Position numbers and translations under genes: made by a program | The notes under the pieces: model-generated | The model's database searches: none | What the model saw: the letters and a program-made list of their open reading frames with translations, nothing else | What the model was told of the DNA's origin: nothing | In this document: one piece after another, positions 1 to 4,978 of the stretch | Layout: every line of letters begins with the position of its first letter | How positions within the stretch are numbered: position 1 is the first letter of the stretch | Assembly (NCBI GenBank): GCA_030634675.1 | Contig: DAOWAH010000057.1 | Span: 1 to 8,321 of the forward strand | DNA: 8,321 nt | Source of the DNA: Fidelibacterota bacterium | GTDB taxonomy: Bacteria; Marinisomatota; Marinisomatia; Marinisomatales; TCS56 | Reading direction: 5' to 3'

Positions 1-108
1 AGTCATATTTTTACTGTATTGGAAAAATCAAATAAAGAGAGATTATACATTCAAAAGTATACCGTTATCCTTCTTTCAAAATGTGATGAACATTATTTCT
101 AACAATTT

Positions 109-137
109 TTGACAGATGGACATGATCCACCATTCGT
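109..137 (+). promoter_or_regulatory. Weak candidate sigma70-like promoter
   Basis: A consensus -35 hexamer TTGACA lies at 109-114. Seventeen bases later comes ATTCGT (132-137), a poor -10 match. It lies in the right place to drive the methyltransferase. The rest of 1-195 is AT-rich and shows no gene or RNA that I recognise. The promoter consensus of this organism is unknown, so this is only a candidate. Confidence 0.2.
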
Positions 138-195
138 TCCTTATTCTAGGACTCGCTGCTGAAAAACAACGTTATATAGCCCGGAAAAATGCCGG

Positions 196-876
196 ATGAG
201 TTATTACAGTGAAAAATTATCTGGTAACAGATTGAAACAATGCTATGCCATTGCCCCTGCACGAATAGTGCAATACCTGGATGCCGAAATCGATTACATT
301 CTGTCAATTATTCAGCCAACAGATTCAGTTCTTGAACTAGGCTGTGGATATGGAAGAATCACAAAGAAGATAGCTGAGATCGCAAATAATGTGACTGGCA
401 TTGATACTGCAAATGACAGCTTACAGCTGGCAAAAGCGAATGAAGGTCTTGAATCGAAAATCACGTACCTGAAAATGGATGCTACTCAGATGGAATTTCG
501 AGATATGACGTTTGACGTGGTTTTTTGTGTTCAAAATGGAATCTGTGCGTTTGGGGTAGATAAATCTATTTTAATCCAAGAAGCGCTACGGGTTACACAA
601 CCTGGAGGAAAGGTCATTTTTTCCAGTTACTCCAATAATATTTGGGCTGACAGATTGAGGTGGTTTGAATTACAATCCGCACACGGTTTATTAGGTGAAA
701 TAGATTACCAAAGGACAGGACAGGGGACAATTGCATGTAAGGATGGATTCTATGCAAGTTCACTCACTACCGGGGAATTTCAAGCACTATGCACTGAGCA
801 GGGAATAACGCCAGAATTAACAGAGATAGATAATTCAAGTATCATGTGTTTGATAATTAGACCACAACCGGTATAA
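196..876 (+). CDS. Class I SAM-dependent methyltransferase, substrate unknown
   Basis: A 226-residue soluble protein with a Rossmann-type methyltransferase fold. Visible motifs are the SAM-binding glycine loop ELGCGYGRI (residues 47-55), the acidic residue ending strand 2 that usually contacts the SAM ribose (D70 in GID), an acidic motif III residue (D95 in KMDAT), and the late motif LRVTQPGGKVIF (131-142), typical of the Methyltransf_11/25 group. No signal peptide or membrane segment is seen. The C-terminal third (about 145-226) presumably shapes the acceptor pocket and has no feature I recognise, so the substrate cannot be named. The ATG at 196 gives a normal N-terminus, but there is no clear Shine-Dalgarno sequence. 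The gene stands alone: 195 bases of non-coding DNA precede it, and minus-strand tRNAs lie beyond its 3' side. A hand count over 241-540 gives about 41% G+C, lower than samples from the downstream operon, which may indicate a separate origin. Confidence 0.9.
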   Translation: MSYYSEKLSGNRLKQCYAIAPARIVQYLDAEIDYILSIIQPTDSVLELGCGYGRITKKIAEIANNVTGIDTANDSLQLAKANEGLESKITYLKMDATQMEFRDMTFDVVFCVQNGICAFGVDKSILIQEALRVTQPGGKVIFSSYSNNIWADRLRWFELQSAHGLLGEIDYQRTGQGTIACKDGFYASSLTTGEFQALCTEQGITPELTEIDNSSIMCLIIRPQPV

Positions 877-955
877 TAAGCAGGCATACGACGGAAATGA
901 CAGTTAGTACCAGAAATAGAGTCAATTAGCAAACGAGAGCAAATTTTGCGTCGGA

Positions 956-972
956 GCGGGGAGATTTCCCGC
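956..972. repeat. Small GC-rich inverted repeat in non-coding DNA
   Basis: GCGGG (956-960) pairs with CCCGC (968-972) across a 7-base spacer. It sits in the 221-base non-coding stretch between the methyltransferase and tRNA-Pro. It lacks a T-tract on either strand, so it is a poor terminator. It may belong to the same repeat element as the hairpin at 1047-1063. Confidence 0.3.
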
Positions 973-1023
973 CTGCGCCAAGGCCTGCCTGCCATAGCAT
1001 GATTAGTGCGCCGGTATGGTTTC

Positions 1024-1071
1024 GGCGGACAGGGAACTCCCGACCCTCCCGATTCCATCGGGATGCGCTAC
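1024..1071 (-). other. tRNA-like relic or short palindromic repeat element
   Basis: Read on the minus strand, this GC-rich stretch resembles the 3' two-thirds of a tRNA. It has a GTAGCGC D-arm-like end, then TCCCG and CGGGA arms enclosing the 7-base loop ATGGAAT, then GGGTC as a variable loop, a GGGAGTTC start of a T-arm and a GTCCGCC acceptor-like end. The acceptor 5' half and part of the T-loop are missing, so it cannot fold as a working tRNA. The loop would present GGA (serine), but tRNA-Ser normally has a long variable arm, so that identity is doubtful. The core is also a perfect hairpin: TCCCGAT at 1047-1053 and ATCGGGA at 1057-1063 with a 3-base loop. It could therefore be a REP-like dispersed repeat. 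No T-tract follows, which argues against a terminator. Confidence 0.35.
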
Positions 1072-1097
1072 ACATACAATATCCCGGAAAAATCATG

Positions 1098-1172
1098 TCG
1101 GGGTGGCCAGATTTGAACTGGCGACCTCCTGCTCCCAAAGCAGGCGCGCTGACCGGGCTACGCTACACCCCG
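1098..1172 (-). tRNA. tRNA-Pro (anticodon UGG)
   Basis: The minus strand folds as a full 75-base cloverleaf. The acceptor stem is CGGGGTG with CACCCCG, the D-arm is GCGT/GCGC, the anticodon stem is CCTGC/GCAGG with loop TTTGGGA (anticodon TGG), the variable loop is AGGTC, and the T-arm is GCCAG/CTGGC with loop TTCAAAT. The discriminator base is A at 1098. The next bases are CAT, so the 3' CCA is not encoded and must be added by a nucleotidyltransferase. The wobble position U34 would read CCA and, if modified, other proline codons. It lies 37 bases downstream of tRNA-His on the same strand, so the two are probably cotranscribed and processed from one precursor. Confidence 0.97.
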
Positions 1173-1209
1173 ATTTTATAGGATTATCATCTTATAATTA
1201 AAGAGTCGG

Positions 1210-1284
1210 GGTGAGCGATGGGACTTGAACCCACGGCCTTCTGGGCCACAACCAGATGCTCTAACCTGCTGAGCTACGCCCACC
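1210..1284 (-). tRNA. tRNA-His (anticodon GUG)
   Basis: The minus strand forms a full cloverleaf. The acceptor stem is GTGGGCG with CGCTCAC, the D-arm is GCTC/GAGC, the anticodon stem is TCTGG/CCAGA with loop TTGTGGC (anticodon GTG), the variable loop is AGGCC, and the T-arm has loop TTCAAGT. The extra G at position -1 (1284) faces the discriminator C73 (1210). This G-1:C73 pair is the identity element of bacterial tRNA-His, here encoded in the DNA, so the coordinates include it. The bases after C73 are CCG, so the terminal CCA is not encoded. It is the first gene of the His-Pro tRNA pair. No clear promoter could be assigned in 1285-1445. Confidence 0.97.
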
Positions 1285-1330
1285 ATACGGCCCCGAATGG
1301 TGCCAATCAGGGCAGGCGAAATTAGGCGGA

Positions 1331-1356
1331 TTTTGAGCCGTAAACAAGGCTCAAAA
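1331..1356. repeat. Perfect 9-bp inverted repeat in the divergent tRNA/operon spacer
   Basis: TTTTGAGCC (1331-1339) is the exact reverse complement of GGCTCAAAA (1348-1356), with an 8-base spacer. The T-run is on the 5' side and the A-run on the 3' side, the reverse of an intrinsic terminator, so I do not call it one. Its place between the divergent tRNA-His and lptF-type genes would suit an operator or another protein-binding site. By a rough estimate, a 9-bp stem with a short loop turns up by chance about 0.3 times in a window of this size. Confidence 0.5.
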
Positions 1357-1384
1357 GGTCATTGGTCAGTGGTCAATAGTCAGT
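1357..1384. repeat. Four tandem copies of a 7-bp repeat
   Basis: Four adjacent heptamers lie head to tail: GGTCATT, GGTCAGT, GGTCAAT and AGTCAGT, with consensus RGTCADT. They start immediately after the inverted repeat at 1331-1356 and end about 60 bases before the permease start codon. Heptameric short tandem repeats in intergenic DNA are known from several bacterial groups and often vary in copy number. Whether these affect transcription of the operon cannot be told from the sequence. Confidence 0.75.
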
Positions 1385-1445
1385 AGGGATAAACCATTTT
1401 CTATCTTCCATTACCCTGTCTGAGCTTCCGTGTGTAATTTCAGCC

Positions 1446-2819
1446 ATGCGCTTGCTGACGCGGTACATACTAAAAGAAATTTTCATGCCCTTTTTCTTCG
1501 CCCTGCTGGTTATCGTTTTTATCCTGTTCACCAATTTCCTGTTACGGGCGATAGATCGCTTTCTTGGCAAGGGCATTGATGTTCTTACCATTCTGGAATA
1601 CCTGTTCCTGAACCTGGCCTGGATCGTTGCATTGGCAGTGCCCATGGCAGTTTTAATTGCCGCCCTGATGACTTTTGGTCGTCTGTCCGAAGATAATGAA
1701 ATCACCGCCATGCGTACCTCCGGAATCAGTTTCCTGACCATCATCCGGCCGGCGCTATTCTTCGGGCTGATCGTTGGAAGCTCGCTGGTCTATTTCAATA
1801 ATGTCATTCTACCGCAGATGAATCACCGCGCCCGGATCCTTTCCGGAGATATATATCGCAAGCGTCCCGGGCTGAACATCGAACCGGGCTATTTCATCGA
1901 AGATTTACCAGACTACAGCATGATCATCCGCGCTAAGGATGGCGACATGATGCAGGATGTCCGCATCTTCAGTAAGGATAACACGAAATCACAAACAACC
2001 ATCTATGCCAAACAAGGTCATTTATCTACCATCGATGATGCCATAATTATGACTCTATACAATGGTGAGATCCATGAACTGGACCGCCAGGATTATGGCA
2101 ATTTCCGGCGCATTCAGTTTGAAAAACACCGCATTATCATTCCAGCCGACGATCTGCTCCTGAAGCGCCGTGATAAATCATCCCGTACTGACCGTGAAAT
2201 GACCGTACCGATGATGCTGGAAAAGCAGCGGACTTACAAAAAACGTGTAACCACTGTCAAGACCCGTCTGGCCAAAGCTTTCCAGCGCACTACCGGTGAT
2301 AGTCTCGTACCGCCCGATCTGGAACTTGCCCAGGAAGTGATCGAGAATTACCGCGTGACCCTTAAGCAGGATACCTCCCTGTCCGAAGCGGATTTCAGGG
2401 TTAAGGACCGTCGCGCTCGCAGCCTGGAGCGCCAGGCTAAAAATGAATATAACCTGATCCACAGTTACAGGAAAAGCAATAATAAATACGGGGTTGAAAT
2501 TCATAAAAAGTTTTCCCTGCCCTTTGCCTGTTTACTGTTTGTATTGGTTGGTTCACCGCTGGGTGTACTCGCTAAAAAGGGTGGTTTTGTGATTGGGATG
2601 AGCCTCAGTTTCGGCTTTTTCCTGATTTATTACATCATGCTGATTGGTGGTGAAGAAATTGCCGACCGCAATATCCTGAAGCCCTATATAGCCATGTGGT
2701 TACCAAATTTAATCCTGCTGATTATTGCGCTCTACCTTACTCTGTATACCGTACGCGAACGGGCGCCGGTCCAATTCATCTGGAAATTGTCCCAACTATT
2801 TAAGAGGAAAAAATCATGA
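1446..2819 (+). CDS. LptF/LptG family LPS export permease (YjgP/YjgQ)
   Basis: An inner-membrane subunit of the Lpt transporter, which with its partner permease and the LptB ATPase extracts lipopolysaccharide and passes it to the periplasmic bridge. Six membrane segments are visible at about 12-35, 55-78, 100-122, 356-375, 380-402 and 418-437. The family hallmark GRLSEDNEITAMRTSGIS (78-95) lies in the cytoplasmic loop after TM2 that couples to the ATPase. The periplasmic jellyroll region lies between TM3 and TM4. The protein has 457 residues against about 360 for the E. coli LptF and LptG proteins. Most of the excess is a charged, probably helical stretch at about 240-350. The ATG at 1446 gives the typical MRLLTRYILKEI start, though no Shine-Dalgarno is evident. 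The stop overlaps the next gene (ATGA). The hallmark is closer to LptF than LptG, but I leave the symbol open. No second permease is in view. Confidence 0.94.
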   Translation: MRLLTRYILKEIFMPFFFALLVIVFILFTNFLLRAIDRFLGKGIDVLTILEYLFLNLAWIVALAVPMAVLIAALMTFGRLSEDNEITAMRTSGISFLTIIRPALFFGLIVGSSLVYFNNVILPQMNHRARILSGDIYRKRPGLNIEPGYFIEDLPDYSMIIRAKDGDMMQDVRIFSKDNTKSQTTIYAKQGHLSTIDDAIIMTLYNGEIHELDRQDYGNFRRIQFEKHRIIIPADDLLLKRRDKSSRTDREMTVPMMLEKQRTYKKRVTTVKTRLAKAFQRTTGDSLVPPDLELAQEVIENYRVTLKQDTSLSEADFRVKDRRARSLERQAKNEYNLIHSYRKSNNKYGVEIHKKFSLPFACLLFVLVGSPLGVLAKKGGFVIGMSLSFGFFLIYYIMLIGGEEIADRNILKPYIAMWLPNLILLIIALYLTLYTVRERAPVQFIWKLSQLFKRKKS

Positions 2820-4108
2820 TCCCGGCTGAAATCATTCAACGTAAACGCGACGGCAAAGCCCTCACTGTCGACGAACTTCACTTCTTCATTCGCGGTTATA
2901 CTGATGACACTTTACCGGATTATCAGATGTCGGCCCTGTTGATGGCGATTTTTTTCCAGGGTATGGATTACAATGAAATCGCAATTCTGACGGAATTGAT
3001 GATCGATTCCGGGCGGCGTATGGATTTTTCCCACCTGAACGCTTACGTGGCCGATAAACACAGTACCGGCGGTGTCGGTGACAAAGTATCCATAATTCTC
3101 GGTCCTCTGCTAGCCGCAGCCGGACTGGCGATACCCATGATCAGCGGCCGCGGATTGGGTCACACCGGTGGCACCTTGGATAAGCTGGAGACCATTCCCG
3201 GTTTCCGCACCGGCTTATCCTTAGACGAATTCCGCCAGGCAGTGGAAACAATCGGCATCGCCATGATCGGACAAACGGCTGATATCTGTCCCGCCGATAA
3301 AAAAATCTATGCCCTGCGGGATGTGACTGGCACGGTTCAATCGATACCATTGATCTGTGGTTCGATCATGAGTAAAAAAATCGCTGAAGGAATTCAGGGC
3401 CTGGTGCTGGACATTAAAACCGGCAACGGTGCATTCATGAAAACAGCGGAACAGGCGCGGGAACTGGCGGATCACCTGGTTCGTATTGGCCAGGATTTTG
3501 GCGTAAAAACCGACCCTGTGTTCACCAGCATGAATCAACCATTAGGTCGGTTTGCCGGACTGTGGTGTGAAATGCTTGAATCATTCGATTGCCTGCGTGG
3601 TCATGGCCCCGCCGATACTATGGAAGTCACCTACATTTTGGGCAGCAAACTGCTGCTCCAGGCCGGCCTGGCGACCGACGAAGCGGAAGCAATTGAGCTC
3701 CAGCAAAAATTAATTATCGATGGCAGCGCCTATGCTAAATTCCGTGAAATGATCCATAATCAAGCTGGCGATGGAACGATATTAGATGATCCCACAACTT
3801 TGCATCAACCGGCCTACCGCCAGGATTTTTTCGCACCTGCGTCCGGATATATCCAGGCTATGGATACTTACCGTATCGGACTCGCCACCGTCAGCTTAGG
3901 TTGCGGCCGCTTGAAAACCAACGATTCTGTGGACCCTACTGCCGGAATGGAATTTTTACGCAAGATCGGCGATGAAGTAAGCGCGGGACAGGTTTTGATC
4001 CATTGTTTTAATTCTGATTCGGGTAAACTGCAGGAAGCGCTGTCACTCCTGCCAGGCACAATAACAATTGGTCCCGATCCAGCCACCCACCAATTAATTT
4101 TGAAATAA
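2816..4108 (+). CDS. pdp: Pyrimidine-nucleoside phosphorylase / thymidine phosphorylase
   Basis: A cytoplasmic enzyme that splits pyrimidine (deoxy)nucleosides with phosphate, giving the free base and (deoxy)ribose 1-phosphate for salvage or catabolism. The 430 residues show the whole family plan: an N-terminal alpha domain (about 1-65), a central alpha/beta domain with KHSTGGVGD (81-89, phosphate binding), the family signature SGRGLGHTGGTLDKLE (110-125), the ALRDVT arginine (R168), SIMSKK (183-188) and DIKTGNGAFM (199-208), then the C-terminal PYNP_C domain (about 340-430) with GCGRLKTND. SIMSKKIA and the 430-residue length resemble the broad-specificity Pdp of Bacillus and Geobacillus more than E. 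coli DeoA (440 residues, SILAKKLA), so pdp is preferred; the two cannot be firmly separated by eye. A Shine-Dalgarno AAGAGGA (2802-2808) precedes the ATG, which overlaps the permease stop, implying translational coupling. Confidence 0.93.
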   Translation: MIPAEIIQRKRDGKALTVDELHFFIRGYTDDTLPDYQMSALLMAIFFQGMDYNEIAILTELMIDSGRRMDFSHLNAYVADKHSTGGVGDKVSIILGPLLAAAGLAIPMISGRGLGHTGGTLDKLETIPGFRTGLSLDEFRQAVETIGIAMIGQTADICPADKKIYALRDVTGTVQSIPLICGSIMSKKIAEGIQGLVLDIKTGNGAFMKTAEQARELADHLVRIGQDFGVKTDPVFTSMNQPLGRFAGLWCEMLESFDCLRGHGPADTMEVTYILGSKLLLQAGLATDEAEAIELQQKLIIDGSAYAKFREMIHNQAGDGTILDDPTTLHQPAYRQDFFAPASGYIQAMDTYRIGLATVSLGCGRLKTNDSVDPTAGMEFLRKIGDEVSAGQVLIHCFNSDSGKLQEALSLLPGTITIGPDPATHQLILK

Positions 4109-4110
4109 AG

Positions 4111-4115
4111 GGAGG
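4111..4115 (+). promoter_or_regulatory. Strong Shine-Dalgarno fixing a GTG start
   Basis: GGAGG, five bases before the GTG at 4121 and within the 12-base gap after the phosphorylase stop, is an almost ideal ribosome binding site. It supports GTG rather than a later codon as the start of the HEAT-repeat gene. Confidence 0.85.
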
Positions 4116-4120
4116 TAAAA

Positions 4121-4897
4121 GTGAAATCGTATTTCAAGAAATTATCTTCGGCCAACCCGAGGATTATCTCTGAGGGTATCGAGGAAACAGTAGCGGAATT
4201 GAAAACCGATCCTGACGAAGAAGAATTATCCCTTATGTTCGATGCTTTATCCAGCTTGTTCTATGTGGACACTTTTGATCGCCCCGATCTGCGGGCGGTA
4301 CGCGATGAGGCCCAGAGAGTCATTGCGTCAATGGGACCGAAGGCCATTCCGCTGATTCTGGCACGGCTGGAGAATACGGATTTGAAAGCCGAACTGGTCT
4401 TTGCCCAGACCTGTGGTTTAATGGGTGATAAAGCTATCAGCACCCTGATTGAATCTTACGATCAACAGCAAGAAGCTATTTTCCGGGCTTTCATCCTGTA
4501 TGCTTTTGGTAAAATAAGGTCGGCCAAAATCATTGACGCGTTACCGATTGTACTGCAGGCCGTGAAAAGCCCCAGCCGTGAATTAGAAGATACTGCGGTG
4601 CGTGCCCTCGGTAAGATCTGCGAATCAATCGATCCGGGCGATGTGAACGCTGAGATGAAGGAAGAAATATTCTATGCCCTGTCCAAAAAATTAACCCATC
4701 CCAATGATGTGATCCGCTCCAAAGCAGTTCGCAGCCTCGGTAAACTGGTCCGGTACGGTTTTACCGATGATTTACAGAATGATTATCTGCGTTCCAAGAT
4801 GAGCGATATTCTCGGACTGGAAGAAGGTCAGACCTGGGATTTTGCCTACTTAGTGCGGAGGGAAGCTCAGGAAGTAAGAAAATACCTCAGTAAATAA
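4121..4897 (+). CDS. HEAT-repeat-like helical protein of unknown function
   Basis: A 258-residue soluble protein built mainly of paired helices. HEAT-like units can be read at about 60-84 (with the MGPKAIPLIL turn), 88-112 (MGDKAISTLI), 119-148, 153-170 (DTAVRALGKI), 186-210 (VIRSKAVRSLGKLV) and a final helix at 244-257. The pattern of A-x-x-xLG turns between amphipathic helices is typical of HEAT/PBS-lyase-like solenoids, which usually act as protein-binding scaffolds. The N-terminal 55 residues are acidic and less regular. No signal peptide, membrane helix or catalytic motif is visible, so it is probably cytoplasmic. It starts with GTG behind a strong Shine-Dalgarno and follows the phosphorylase by 12 bases, so it is very likely the last gene of that operon. 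A link to the Lpt permease or the phosphorylase is not shown by the sequence, and I assign no function. Confidence 0.85.
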   Translation: MKSYFKKLSSANPRIISEGIEETVAELKTDPDEEELSLMFDALSSLFYVDTFDRPDLRAVRDEAQRVIASMGPKAIPLILARLENTDLKAELVFAQTCGLMGDKAISTLIESYDQQQEAIFRAFILYAFGKIRSAKIIDALPIVLQAVKSPSRELEDTAVRALGKICESIDPGDVNAEMKEEIFYALSKKLTHPNDVIRSKAVRSLGKLVRYGFTDDLQNDYLRSKMSDILGLEEGQTWDFAYLVRREAQEVRKYLSK

Positions 4898-4978
4898 CCT
4901 GTAAAGCTCTAGGGGTTTCCACTGGTAGAGAGCACTACCCTGCACTCCCTGATGCGAGGGGGTTCAGCCCTTTATAAC
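4898..4978. other. Convergent intergenic region without a clear terminator
   Basis: This 81-base gap separates the ends of two converging operons. The best hairpin has arms GGTAG (4924-4928) and CTACC (4935-4939) with a 6-base loop, but no T-run follows it on either strand. A short AGGG/CCCT pairing (4957-4970) ahead of TTTAT is too weak to call. Termination here may depend on Rho or on a structure I cannot see. Confidence 0.4.

Noticed and set aside
180..1093. An identical 11-mer (CCCGGAAAAAT) at 180-190 and 1083-1093 flanking the methyltransferase, like element ends
   Set aside because: By a rough estimate several 11-base matches are expected by chance in 8.3 kb, and there are no integrase or transposase genes or inverted ends.
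1..1172. Genomic island integrated at the 3' end of tRNA-Pro
   Set aside because: No second copy of the tRNA 3' end is visible in the window and no integrase gene is present.
780..1201. Several short open frames on both strands across the tRNAs and the GC-rich non-coding stretch
   Set aside because: They run through tRNA-Pro or the hairpin element, overlap each other, and have low-complexity Arg/Pro/Gly-rich translations without family features.
1331..1356. Intrinsic terminator formed by the 9-bp inverted repeat
   Set aside because: The T-tract precedes and the A-tract follows the stem, and no T-run follows on either strand.
1373..1744. Open frame on the minus strand covering the start of the permease gene (123 codons)
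   Set aside because: It is antisense to a clear LptF/G gene, is Arg/Lys/Met-rich with no recognisable motif, and looks like a mirror frame of the coding strand.
4898..4978. Intrinsic bidirectional terminator between the convergent operons
   Set aside because: The hairpins are only 4-5 bp long and lack a T-run, so the call would not be supported.
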